A DNA stretch of 64,000 nucleotides from Oscillospiraceae bacterium (GTDB taxonomy: Bacteria > Bacillota > Clostridia > Oscillospirales > Ruminococcaceae): assembly GCA_022835495.1 (NCBI GenBank), contig BQOK01000001.1, forward strand, positions 2,666,001 to 2,730,000. The letters run 5' to 3'. Below are positions 54,729-63,116 of the stretch, in pieces; the first letter of the stretch is position 1, and each line of letters begins with the position of its first letter. The position numbers were made by a program, and so were the translations under genes. Under the pieces are notes generated by a model that worked only from the letters and a program-made list of their open reading frames with translations, had not been told where the DNA came from and did no database searches.

Positions 54729-55391
54729 TCAAACGCGGGCCAGAATAATTGCCTTGAGCGCCTGGAAGCTCTGCTCAAAATCCAGCTCGCTGGTATCCAC
54801 TAAAACCGCATCCGGCGCCTGCCGCAGCGGTGCCGCCGCACGCTCGGTATCCTGCCGGTCGCGCCGGCAGATGTCGGCCAAAACCGTATCGTAATCGGCC
54901 GTCTGGCCTTTCTGCAAAAGCTGGGCCAGCCGCCGCGCCGCGCGGGCCTCGGCGCTCGCCGTTAAAAAGATCTTCACCGTGGCGTTCGGCAGGATCACGG
55001 TACCGATGTCCCGCCCGTCCATAAGCAGGTCATGGGTGCGGGCCAGCCGGCGCTGCAGCTCCAGCAAAAAGTCGCGCACCCCCTGGTGGGCCGACACTCC
55101 GCTGGCCGCCATGCCCACCGCCTCGGTGCGAATCGCCTCGCTCACATCCTCGCCGTTCAAAAACACCCGCTGGGCGCCGCCCACATAGGCAAGCTCGATC
55201 CGGATGCCCGGCAAAAGGGCCAGCACCGCGGCGGCGTCCTGCGGGTCCGCCCCGGCGCGCAGCGCGTACAGGCCGATGGCCCGGTACATGGCCCCGGTGT
55301 CCACATACAAATACCCAAGCTCCTTTGCCAGCCGCTTGGCCAGGCTGGACTTTCCGGCCCCCGAGGGCCCGTCAATGGCAACAGAAATCAT
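54729..55391 (-). CDS. cmk: Cytidylate kinase
   Basis: Phosphorylates CMP and dCMP. The 220-residue kinase opens with the P-loop IDGPSGAGKSSLAK, followed by YVDTGAMYRAIGL (CMP-binding) and the MDGRDIGTVILP block with the conserved Arg-Asp, then the lid RRDRQDTER. The ATG at 55391 follows AGGAG; the upstream open frame overlaps the flavoprotein gene region and lacks a ribosome site. The cmk-plsC-ispH-rpsA order is conserved in Clostridia. Confidence 0.95.
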   Translation of the reverse strand: MISVAIDGPSGAGKSSLAKRLAKELGYLYVDTGAMYRAIGLYALRAGADPQDAAAVLALLPGIRIELAYVGGAQRVFLNGEDVSEAIRTEAVGMAASGVSAHQGVRDFLLELQRRLARTHDLLMDGRDIGTVILPNATVKIFLTASAEARAARRLAQLLQKGQTADYDTVLADICRRDRQDTERAAAPLRQAPDAVLVDTSELDFEQSFQALKAIILARV

Positions 55392-55458
55392 AACAACGCA
55401 ACTCCTAAAATCGTTTTGGAACGCCGCCCGCAGCGCGCCGCCCCGGCGGGCCCTGGCC

Positions 55459-56670
55459 TCACAGCGCCCGGGCGGCCGCCTGCGCGGTGCACCAGGCGAT
55501 CTGCAGGTTGTACCCGCCGGTGTAGGCGTCCAGGTCCAGCACCTCGCCCGCAAAGAAAAGCCCGGGGCAGAGCTTGGACTGCATGGTGCGGGGATCCACT
55601 TGCTTCACGCTCACCCCGCCTGCGGTAATTACCGCGTGCGCCAGATCCCCCCTCCGGGCGATGGGCACCTCCCAGCGCTTGATAAGCCGCACCAAGGCCT
55701 GCTTTTGCTCTTTTGTGATCTGATTTGCATGGGTGGCGGGATCCACGCCCCAGCGCTCCACCATGACCGGCTGCATGCTGGCAGGCAGTAGCTTTGCAAG
55801 CGCGCCCTGGGCGCTCTTGTTTGCCAAAAGCGCAAAATCGTTTGTGATGCGCTGGTAAAGCTGCTCCCCGCTCAGCGCAGGCTTCAGGTCGATTCCGGCG
55901 CTCCAGGTGTGCTTTTCCATGTCTTTGATGTAGCTCGAGGCCGAGAGGGCGAGCGGCCCCGAGATGCCGAAGTGGGTAAACAACATTTCCCCCAGCTCGC
56001 TGTACACCGGCTTTGCGTCCCGGTAAAGGGTCAGGGTCACGTTGCGCAGCGAAAGGCCCATCATCTTTTTACAGGCGGGGTCCGGGCTCACCAGGCTGCA
56101 AAGGCTCGGCACGGGCGGCACAACGGTGTGCCCCGCCTGTTTTGCCAGCTTGTAGCCGTCCCCGGTGGAACCGGTGCCCGGGTAGGAAACGCCCCCCGTG
56201 GCCACCAGCACCGCATCCGCCAAAAAGGTCCGGCCCTCTTTGGTGCGAACGCCCGCGCAGCGGCCGCTTTCCAGCAGGAGCTCCCGCGCGCTGCCCGCCT
56301 CAAACCGCGCGCCGGCCGCGTAGCGCAAAAGGGCGGCGCGCACATCCTCGGCCCGGTCGCTCACCGGGAACACCCGGCGGCCCCGTTCGGTCTTGAGCGG
56401 CACGCCCAGCCGCTCGAACAACTCCATCGCCCTGGCCGGCGGAAAGGCGTACAGCGCCGAGTAGAGAAAGCGGGGGTTGGCGCGCACATTCTGCAAAAAG
56501 GTCTCCTCGCCGCAGTTGTTGGTCAGGTTGCAGCGGCCTTTTCCGGTGACCAGGATCTTTTTGCCCGGCAGCCCGCTGTGCTCCAAAAGGGTCACGGCAT
56601 GGCCGCTTTCCAGCGCGGCGCCGGCGGCCATCAGCCCCGCGGCGCCTGCCCCAACGATCAGCAGGTTCAC
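55459..56670 (-). CDS. BaiN/HI0933-like NAD(P)/FAD-dependent oxidoreductase
   Basis: A 403-residue flavoprotein with the FAD-binding GAGAAGLMAA near the N-terminus, the family stretch GRCNLTN, the TGGVSYPGTGSTGDGY block, and the end GLFFAGEVLDLDAYTGGYNLQIAW. The family (HI0933, BaiN in gut Clostridia) is widespread; most members, including this one, have no proven substrate. GTG start 56670 after GGAGG; it overlaps the upstream GT-C gene by four bases and leads into cmk. Confidence 0.9.
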   Translation of the reverse strand: MNLLIVGAGAAGLMAAGAALESGHAVTLLEHSGLPGKKILVTGKGRCNLTNNCGEETFLQNVRANPRFLYSALYAFPPARAMELFERLGVPLKTERGRRVFPVSDRAEDVRAALLRYAAGARFEAGSARELLLESGRCAGVRTKEGRTFLADAVLVATGGVSYPGTGSTGDGYKLAKQAGHTVVPPVPSLCSLVSPDPACKKMMGLSLRNVTLTLYRDAKPVYSELGEMLFTHFGISGPLALSASSYIKDMEKHTWSAGIDLKPALSGEQLYQRITNDFALLANKSAQGALAKLLPASMQPVMVERWGVDPATHANQITKEQKQALVRLIKRWEVPIARRGDLAHAVITAGGVSVKQVDPRTMQSKLCPGLFFAGEVLDLDAYTGGYNLQIAWCTAQAAARAL

Positions 56671-58358
56671 TGGTTTTTCCTCCAGGCGGTCAGCACCGCC
56701 CCCGCGCTGAACAAAAGCAGCAGCGGGTGCACGGTGGAAAGATACATGGCATAGGTGCCAATGTTAAAGCTGGCAACCTCCATGAACGCGATCATAAAAC
56801 AGCGCAGCAGCGCCATACCCAAAAGCCCGCCCAAAAGCGCCCAGAGCAGCGCTCTGCCCTGGGGCAGGGCTTTTTGCCTTCTTTGGCGCAGCAGCGCCAT
56901 GCCCTGCCGCACCCACACCAAAAGTGCGGCGGCGAACAGAAGCGGCACAAGGGCGGCATAAACGGCGCGCACCAGTTCCAGGAACAGGTAGACCGCTTTT
57001 TGCAGCGGGCTGTAATAGGGCAGGGCCGTGCCCGCCTGGGCCGCCGCGTTGGCCCGTTCCCCGAGATACCCCTCCCACAGGGCCTGATCCTCGGGCAGAA
57101 GAAGCGACATATTCTGCGCGTCATACGGCTCGCACCCCCGGAAGGTGAGGCTGTAACCCAGGCTTTTGAAACCCTCGGCCAGCACCGGGCCCACATATTC
57201 GGCCCGGATGGGGGGCGCGGTGCCGGTGCGGCGGCCGCCCTGGCTTGCAAGGAAGCCGGAATCGCATAAAGCGTTGATCCTGTCGGCCACCGCCTGCCAA
57301 TACGCCCTGGCGCCGGGGGCCGAATCGTAGACCCCCTCGTACCAGGCGGCCTTGCGCAGGGCCCAGTAAAAGCTGCCTGACTGATAGTCCCCCAGCGCTT
57401 CATTCCGAAAGCTGTTCTGCAGGTCCTCGTCCTCTTCCAGCCAGTATTCCAGCGGCGCCAGCTCCGGCACCTCCGCATAAAGCTTTGCCCGCACGTCGGC
57501 CGGCACGCTCACCAGCGGCTGCCATTGCGCGGGCGCGACCCGGGTCATGGCGCCGATCGCCGCGGCAAAACTGCCGGAGGAAAAATCGCTCACCGCAAAC
57601 ACCCCGTACCATGCGTAATTGGCGGCGCTGAATGCCAGCACGCCCGCCGCCAAAAAGCCAAAGGGCACGGCCAGCGCCGCACAGCGGCCCAGCTTCTGCA
57701 CCCCGCTGCTCTTGTCCCGCAGGGCGGTGATGGCCAAAATCAGGCCGCCCGCCGCCGCAAAGGGCAAAAGCCAGGCGCCGTCCTCGCGGGTGAGCCAGGC
57801 AAGGGCCAGCCCCACACCCGAAAGGCACAGCCAGGGAAGCCCTTTTTTAAAAGGTTCGCGGCAGCGCAGCGCGTAGCCGCACAGGCCCGCAAAAAACAGC
57901 ATGCACAGGGCCGGGAAAATATTGTCGCGGTAGACCCGCAAGGTAAACACAGCGCTTACCGCCGGGCTCATCGCCAGCAAAAGGAACACCAAAAAACGGC
58001 TTTTATAGCGCCGCAGCACCGGGGCAAAGGCCAGGGCCGAGGCCAGGGCCGCGCCGCAGGCCAGCAGCTGCCCCGCCGCGAGATACGGCAGATGCAGCGC
58101 ATTGCACAGGCTGAGCCACACCGCGAAGAACATATGTTTTGACAGGGTAAGCCAGTCATAAGGGCCCAGCCACTGCCCGGCCGTGATGCTCTGGGCCGCC
58201 CGGAACATCACCTCATCATCCACCGGGGCGCCGCCCACCCAAACATAGATCATCTGAAACCGGCTCAGCACCACCTTGGCCAGCACCACAAGCGCCACTG
58301 CAGCCCAAAAGGCCCGGCGGCTCATATCTGTTTCAACGATTCTTTTCAGTTTCTGCAA
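56667..58358 (-). CDS. GT-C-like polytopic membrane protein of the glycan module
   Basis: A 563-residue membrane protein with about ten helices. The first outer loop has GGAPVDDEVMFRAAQ, an Asp pair placed like the metal/acceptor site of GT-C glycosyltransferases, and a large soluble segment lies in the middle (about 275-440), then four helices. The start is TTG 58358, seven bases after AAAGGAG. It is the last gene of the SDR-to-GT module and overlaps the flavoprotein gene. Likely transfers a polyprenyl-linked sugar on the outer face; this rests on topology and context, since no close family is recognised. Confidence 0.68.
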   Translation of the reverse strand: MQKLKRIVETDMSRRAFWAAVALVVLAKVVLSRFQMIYVWVGGAPVDDEVMFRAAQSITAGQWLGPYDWLTLSKHMFFAVWLSLCNALHLPYLAAGQLLACGAALASALAFAPVLRRYKSRFLVFLLLAMSPAVSAVFTLRVYRDNIFPALCMLFFAGLCGYALRCREPFKKGLPWLCLSGVGLALAWLTREDGAWLLPFAAAGGLILAITALRDKSSGVQKLGRCAALAVPFGFLAAGVLAFSAANYAWYGVFAVSDFSSGSFAAAIGAMTRVAPAQWQPLVSVPADVRAKLYAEVPELAPLEYWLEEDEDLQNSFRNEALGDYQSGSFYWALRKAAWYEGVYDSAPGARAYWQAVADRINALCDSGFLASQGGRRTGTAPPIRAEYVGPVLAEGFKSLGYSLTFRGCEPYDAQNMSLLLPEDQALWEGYLGERANAAAQAGTALPYYSPLQKAVYLFLELVRAVYAALVPLLFAAALLVWVRQGMALLRQRRQKALPQGRALLWALLGGLLGMALLRCFMIAFMEVASFNIGTYAMYLSTVHPLLLLFSAGAVLTAWRKNQ

Positions 58359-58392
58359 CGGGCCGCTCCTTTGGGCCGGGCAAGCTTGCCGG

Positions 58393-59310
58393 TCACTTCT
58401 GCAATTTTTCAATGCCTTCGATCAGGTAATTCTGCTTTTTAAAAGTAAGGCGCACCAAAAGGTTCAGGTATTTCACCGCGATGGTGAGAATGAAAAACAT
58501 GCCGGCCAGCCCGGCCGAGAGCACCAGCATGGTGGTGGTCCAGCCGGTCACGGGCGTGCCTACCACCCAGATCACCACCGTGTACACCAGTGCCAGCAGC
58601 GTGAGCGCCAGCATGCCGAGGCTCAGCCCCAGGCTGATCTTGTACCCCGCGTCGGTGTAGAGGGCCAGGCTGTCCATGGCCTTATCAAAGCGGGCGTCGC
58701 CCCGGCTGGGGGCGCTGCCGTGAAAGCGCAGGGTGGCGCAGGCCAGGCCGCTGGCGGCATAGGCCGCCTTGCGGTAGGGCAGCTGGTTGCTGATGGCGTA
58801 CACCCGGTTCACCGCCCGCCGGCTCACCAGCCGGAACACATCGGTTTCCAGCCGGTAAGGGCTGCCGGAAAAGGCGTTGAACAGCCGGTAGAAGGCCCGG
58901 CTCAGAAGCTTTTGCCTGTCGGGGCATGCAGTGACCACGTCAAACCCGGAAAGGGCCTTTTGGTAGGCCTGCCAAACAAGATCCGCATCGTACTGCATCT
59001 CCAGGCTGTCGAACTCGTACACAAAATCGCCAATGGCCGCGTCCAGCCCGGCGTTCATGGCGGTTTCCAGCCCCTGGCGCAGGCTCATGTTCAAAATGGT
59101 GAGCGGTTTTTGCAGGCTCTCGCCCGCCCACTCCCGCAGCAGCTTTACGGTGTCGTCGACGCAGCCGTCGTTCACAGCGATCAGCTCGTAATTCTCAAAG
59201 TGGGCCTCCAACTGGGCGCACAGCTGGGCAAAAAACGGAACAACCTTGCCCGCATCGTCCTGCAGGTACACCACCGCCGAGATAAAATTTGTTTCTCTGT
59301 TATCCGCCAT
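58393..59310 (-). CDS. GT2-family glycosyltransferase with C-terminal membrane anchor (GtrB/DPM-like)
   Basis: A 305-residue protein: GT2 domain (about 8-225) and two membrane helices (about 235-290), the layout of GtrB-type polyprenyl-phosphate sugar transferases. The nucleotide-binding NDGCVDDT is present. The usual DAD-LQ metal motif is altered: the segment reads EFDSLEMQYDADL, so the first Asp is kept but the second is not. ATG 59310 follows GAGGTG and overlaps the flavoenzyme gene by 11 bases. It may charge a polyprenyl phosphate for the neighbouring GT-C protein; catalysis is not assured. Confidence 0.82.
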   Translation of the reverse strand: MADNRETNFISAVVYLQDDAGKVVPFFAQLCAQLEAHFENYELIAVNDGCVDDTVKLLREWAGESLQKPLTILNMSLRQGLETAMNAGLDAAIGDFVYEFDSLEMQYDADLVWQAYQKALSGFDVVTACPDRQKLLSRAFYRLFNAFSGSPYRLETDVFRLVSRRAVNRVYAISNQLPYRKAAYAASGLACATLRFHGSAPSRGDARFDKAMDSLALYTDAGYKISLGLSLGMLALTLLALVYTVVIWVVGTPVTGWTTTMLVLSAGLAGMFFILTIAVKYLNLLVRLTFKKQNYLIEGIEKLQK

Positions 59311-60424
59311 ATTGCAGCACCTCGTCCAGGTCGTAGACCGTGTTGATCTTGCCCGAGAGCACGCTCACGAACGCCGGGTCCTCTGCGTATTGGCGGATGA
59401 CCGTGGGGCGCGAGTCGTCGATCTCGCTGGCTTTCAGGATGGGCTTCATGCTGAACAGGCTGCCCGCATATGCAAAGCCGTATTCCGGTTTCAGGTATTT
59501 GCGGGCCAGCTGGCTCATCATGGGCCAGGCCGAGGCCGGCTTTGCCGGGCACTCGTTGCAGTTGTACAGGCTTTTGGGGCTGCAGCGCCCCCCGCTGCGC
59601 TGCTGGCACGCAAAGGCGGGCAGCGATTCATAGCTGGTCACATGGGGGGTGAAGGTAACGCTGGTCAGGCTGTGATACCCCGTTTTTCCAAAGGGCATGA
59701 TCGAGAAAAACGGTCCGTCCATCACGGTGATGCCGGTGCCCTGCAGCGCCTCGCTCACGGTGCACAGAATGATCTCGCACAGCTCGTACTTGATCTTGAA
59801 GGGCTCAAAGCCCAGCATGGCGTGCACCTCGTTCACACCCGCATAGGTGGCGTTCAGCAAAAAGGGCGCCTCGGCGCAGATCTCCCCCGCCGTAATACGC
59901 CACGCGCCGCCCACCCGCTCTATTTTTTCCGGGCGGCGGCTGTAGCGCACCTCCACCCTGGGCAGCGCCGCCAGCTCCCGCAGGAAATGCTCCTTGAGCA
60001 CCTTTGCGTCATAGGTGTACTCGGTGGTCAAAAACGCGCCGTCGCATTGGCCGGGCTGGAAGTACTTTGCCGGGGCCACATCGTCGCACCGGATGCCCGC
60101 CGCCGCGCAGAAGCGCCGGAACTCGCCGGCGCTTGTCCAGGAAAAGTGCGCGCTGGTGGCATAGACCTGGTCAAACTCCTGCAAAAGGCAGAATTCGTAA
60201 TCCCGGCAAAAGCGCTCAAAGTAGCGGGCGCTCTTGATGGCGGTGGAATAGCTGCGGGGGTAATGGTAGCCCATGTGCACCCGGGCCTGGTTGATGTAGG
60301 TGGCCCGCATAAAAGGGCCCGGGTCCTTTTCCAGCACCAGCACCCGCTGCCCCGCCGCGCCGCACTTTTGCGCCGCATACAGGCCGTACAGCCCCGCGCC
60401 GAGAATGATCTTATCATAGGTCAT
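59300..60424 (-). CDS. FAD-dependent oxidoreductase with inserted Cys cluster
   Basis: A 374-residue flavoprotein of the D-amino-acid-oxidase-like fold: IILGAGLYGLYAAQKC at the N-terminus binds FAD and LVLEKD follows; VHMGYHYPRS is a substrate-side block. Unusually, residues about 280-300 hold four Cys with spacing C-x7-C-x7-C-x2-C (ending NCNECP), which could bind an iron-sulfur cluster or zinc. The gene lies between two GT2 genes, 21 bases after one and overlapping the other, so it probably modifies a sugar or sugar-lipid. The ribosome site (AAAGGGGG) is rather far from the ATG. Confidence 0.78.
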   Translation of the reverse strand: MTYDKIILGAGLYGLYAAQKCGAAGQRVLVLEKDPGPFMRATYINQARVHMGYHYPRSYSTAIKSARYFERFCRDYEFCLLQEFDQVYATSAHFSWTSAGEFRRFCAAAGIRCDDVAPAKYFQPGQCDGAFLTTEYTYDAKVLKEHFLRELAALPRVEVRYSRRPEKIERVGGAWRITAGEICAEAPFLLNATYAGVNEVHAMLGFEPFKIKYELCEIILCTVSEALQGTGITVMDGPFFSIMPFGKTGYHSLTSVTFTPHVTSYESLPAFACQQRSGGRCSPKSLYNCNECPAKPASAWPMMSQLARKYLKPEYGFAYAGSLFSMKPILKASEIDDSRPTVIRQYAEDPAFVSVLSGKINTVYDLDEVLQYGG

Positions 60425-60445
60425 GGCGGGCTGCCGCCCCCTTTC

Positions 60446-61246
60446 TTACTGTTTTGGAGCATACCTGCCCGCCAGCGCGGCAAACAGGATCTTCAGCAGG
60501 TTTGAATTACCCCTGAACCCCTTGATCTTGGTGGGGGTCGGCTCGGCCTTGGGGTAGGCGCGCTCCACCGGCACCTCGCAGGCTTTCAGCCCCAGCTGGG
60601 TGGCCCGCACCGAGAGATAGGCCAGCAGCTCGTACCCGGCAAAAATCTCCCGCAAAGGCTGCACCTCCGGGTGGGTCAGGTAGGCGCGGCTGTAGGCCCG
60701 GTACGCGTTGGTGGTGTCGGTGAACCAGTGGCGGGCCGCCAGGCTGATGAGCGGCGCGTGCACAAGCCGCACCGCCAGCCAGCGGCTTGTGGGGGTATTC
60801 ACCGCCCGGCCGCCTTTTATAAACCGGCTGCCCTGCACCAGGTCAAAGCCCTCGCCGAGCTTTTCCAAAAACAGGGGCACGCTCTCGATCGAATCCTTGT
60901 TGTTGCCGTCGATGGTGAGCACGCCCTCGTAGCCGCGCTCCAATGCATAATAGATCCCCATGCGCAGCTGCGCGCCCTGCCGGCCGGCGCCGGTCTTGGT
61001 GAGCAGGCCGTTCACCCCCCGGGCGGCAAGGCCCGCGGCCTCCATGCTGCCGTCGGTGCTGCCGCCATCGCAGACCAAAATGTCCGCAAGCTCCGGCACG
61101 CCCGCGGCCCTTGCCCGGTCCAGCTCGGCCAAAATGCGTGAGCCCTCGTTGATTACGGGGATCAAAAGGCAGCAGGCGCTGCTCCTTGGCAAAAATTCAA
61201 CGGCCGTAAAATCCGGCACGCCGGGGATATTTTTATACTCGTTCAC
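60446..61246 (-). CDS. GT2-family glycosyltransferase (DPM1-like)
   Basis: A 266-residue cytosolic GT2 enzyme. Motifs are LLIPVINEGSRI at the start, VCDGGSTDGSM for nucleotide binding, and TIDGNNKDSIE, the acceptor/metal motif of a polyprenyl-phosphate transferase-like subgroup. No C-terminal helices. The start is a GTG overlapping the stop of the TIM-barrel gene (GTGA), with GGAGGTG upstream. It is the third gene of the glycan module; donor and acceptor are unknown. Confidence 0.85.
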   Translation of the reverse strand: MNEYKNIPGVPDFTAVEFLPRSSACCLLIPVINEGSRILAELDRARAAGVPELADILVCDGGSTDGSMEAAGLAARGVNGLLTKTGAGRQGAQLRMGIYYALERGYEGVLTIDGNNKDSIESVPLFLEKLGEGFDLVQGSRFIKGGRAVNTPTSRWLAVRLVHAPLISLAARHWFTDTTNAYRAYSRAYLTHPEVQPLREIFAGYELLAYLSVRATQLGLKACEVPVERAYPKAEPTPTKIKGFRGNSNLLKILFAALAGRYAPKQ

Positions 61247-62031
61247 GCTGTGCCGAACACCTCCGCCACATAGTCGATGCACCGCTCCACCTCAGCCAGG
61301 GGGGCGGCCTTCATTTCCAGCGACACAAAGCCCTGGTAGCCCACCGCGCCCAGCAGCAGCGCCAGTTCTTTGTGCAGCGCCCGCGGCTGGATGGGCGCAA
61401 GGCCAGGCTCACTGATGTGCACATGGCTCACATACTGCATTTCGGCCGCAAAATCGCGGGGCCGCTCGCCATTTGCCAGCATAGTCCCCACATCCAGGTT
61501 CACCCCGATGCCGGGGCTCGCCAGCCTTTTTGCCAGTGCAAAGGCCTCGGCGGTGGTGTTGAGAAAATTCGTGTTGTAAACGGGCGGGTTTGCCTCCAGG
61601 GCGATCACTGTGCCCCTGCGGCCCGCCAGCCAGCCCAGGCGCGCAAAAAACGCTTCCGCCTCGGCCGGCTGCCGGCCGGCCGGCACATTGCGGTTGCGCG
61701 GGCAGCCGAACACCAGGCTGCGGCAGCGGCAGGCGGCGGCAAACTCAATCGCCTCTCCGGTATACTCCTCCAGCGCCTTTGCCTCCTCCGGCACAAAAAT
61801 GCTGCCGGTCCGGCCGAACCAGATGCTCTGCATGCTGGGGATCACAAGGCCGTACTGCTGGTACATCACCCCGGCGAACAAGGCCGCGCCGGGCAGATTG
61901 TCATAGGGCCTTCCGGGAAACACACGGGTCGGCGCGATCTCAAGCCCCTGATAGCCATACTCCTTCAGCAGCTGCCATACATGCTGGTCTTCTTCGGCCG
62001 CCCAGCCGATGTTGGAGGCGGAACATTTCAT
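61243..62031 (-). CDS. TIM-barrel sugar phosphate isomerase/epimerase
   Basis: A 262-residue protein of the xylose-isomerase-like (AP endonuclease 2) superfamily. Metal-ligand positions are visible in VIALEANPP (Glu), VNLDVGTM (Asp), HVHISEP (His) and FVSLEMKA (Glu). It should isomerise or epimerise a sugar, inositol or keto-sugar. ATG 62031 follows GGGAG and comes one base after the SDR gene. Set between an SDR and glycosyltransferases, it probably helps make an unusual sugar for the module. Confidence 0.83.
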   Translation of the reverse strand: MKCSASNIGWAAEEDQHVWQLLKEYGYQGLEIAPTRVFPGRPYDNLPGAALFAGVMYQQYGLVIPSMQSIWFGRTGSIFVPEEAKALEEYTGEAIEFAAACRCRSLVFGCPRNRNVPAGRQPAEAEAFFARLGWLAGRRGTVIALEANPPVYNTNFLNTTAEAFALAKRLASPGIGVNLDVGTMLANGERPRDFAAEMQYVSHVHISEPGLAPIQPRALHKELALLLGAVGYQGFVSLEMKAAPLAEVERCIDYVAEVFGTA

Positions 62032-62032
62032 C

Positions 62033-62953
62033 TCAGCTCTCCCAGCCTTTCATAAACGCGCAGATCCCCGCCAGCTCCTGCTCCGGCGTGCACAAATATC
62101 CGCCCGCGCCGCCAAAGCCTGCGGCGTAAAGGGTGCGCATATCGTAATCAAAGGGCGGGGCTTCCAGCTGGTTTTCAAAGGGGCGGCCGGTCACGGCCTC
62201 GTGCACCCGGGCGGCGCTGAGTGGCGGGGTGGCCAGGTTCAGCACCCGCAGGTCCAGCTCCAGCGCCCGCTGGAGGTGCCCCCACAGCCGGGAAAGATCA
62301 TAAAATTGGTAGACCGAACGGCTGTCGGTAAAATGGGCGGCATTCCAGCCAGCCTCAAAAAAGGCCCGCAGCGCAGCCGGGTCGGCCGCGCCGCTGAGCT
62401 TGTAAAAGCCGTTTCCCGCGTCCGTATAAGCGCCCGCTACCAACCCGCTTTTTTGAGCCAGCTCGGCGTATTTTGCCGGGCGCAGCAGCGCGGGGGTGAG
62501 GGCGTGCAGGTCGTACAAAAAGTTTTTCTTCAGCCCCCGGCCATACAAAGCTGGCAGCCGCACGATCAGAGCATCCGGCCAGTCGGCCCGCACCCAGCGC
62601 TCCAGCTGAAGCCGGTTCGCCCCATAGGGGGCCAGGCCCTCCATAACAGGCTCATCCGCCTCGGTTTTGCCCCGGCTGTCGGCATAAACGCAGATGGAGG
62701 AAACCAGCACCACCTTTTCCGGCGCCAGCCGCTGCAGGTTCCAGCGGGCGCGCTCCATCACGGCCAGGTCGGCGTCCGGGTCCTGGTTTGCCAAAAACAT
62801 GGCGGCGGGCACCCCCGCATACACCACAAGGCCGTTGGGCTGGCCAAAGCCCTTTTCCACGTCGGTGGAGTGATACGCAGCGTCGAACGTATGGGATGCC
62901 AGCAGGTTGCCCCCCACAAAGCCGGTACTGCCCACCAAAACGGTACGCGTCAT
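62033..62953 (-). CDS. NAD-dependent epimerase/dehydratase (extended SDR)
   Basis: A 306-residue Rossmann-fold protein. The opening VLVGSTGFVGGNLL has the TGxxGxx(G/L) motif. The catalytic triad is only partly visible: VSSICVYADSRG holds a Ser, and YGANRLQLE is the Tyr-x3-Lys block with Arg in place of Lys (Y-G-A-N-R). The start is ATG 62953 after AAAGGGGG, and the reading from 63052 runs through the promoter. First gene of the glycan module. The Lys-to-Arg change makes dehydrogenase chemistry uncertain. Confidence 0.82.
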   Translation of the reverse strand: MTRTVLVGSTGFVGGNLLASHTFDAAYHSTDVEKGFGQPNGLVVYAGVPAAMFLANQDPDADLAVMERARWNLQRLAPEKVVLVSSICVYADSRGKTEADEPVMEGLAPYGANRLQLERWVRADWPDALIVRLPALYGRGLKKNFLYDLHALTPALLRPAKYAELAQKSGLVAGAYTDAGNGFYKLSGAADPAALRAFFEAGWNAAHFTDSRSVYQFYDLSRLWGHLQRALELDLRVLNLATPPLSAARVHEAVTGRPFENQLEAPPFDYDMRTLYAAGFGGAGGYLCTPEQELAGICAFMKGWES

Positions 62954-63001
62954 GGGCGCTGCCCCCTTTCTGCAGCAAAAAGCCACAAAGATACAAAATA
63001 C

Positions 63002-63030
63002 ATTATACACAAAAAAAACGCCGCGCACAA
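63002..63030 (-). promoter_or_regulatory. Promoter of the glycan module
   Basis: Minus-strand TTGTGC (63030-63025), 17 bp, TATAAT (63007-63002). The -35 lies in the loop of the upstream terminator, so stopping and restarting occur in the same 40 bases. Confidence 0.6.
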
Positions 63031-63039
63031 GGCGCGGCG
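63011..63039 (-). terminator. Terminator of the hydrolase-DUF3781 gene
   Basis: A perfect 8-bp GC stem (63019-63026 with 63032-63039), 5-base loop, followed by eight T residues on the minus strand. Confidence 0.88.
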
Positions 63040-63116
63040 GCAAACCCGGCAATTTGGCTTTTGCTGCTGAGCAAACCCGCCTGGGCTTTAAAGCGCTCTT
63101 ATCCTTCCCCTTCGGC

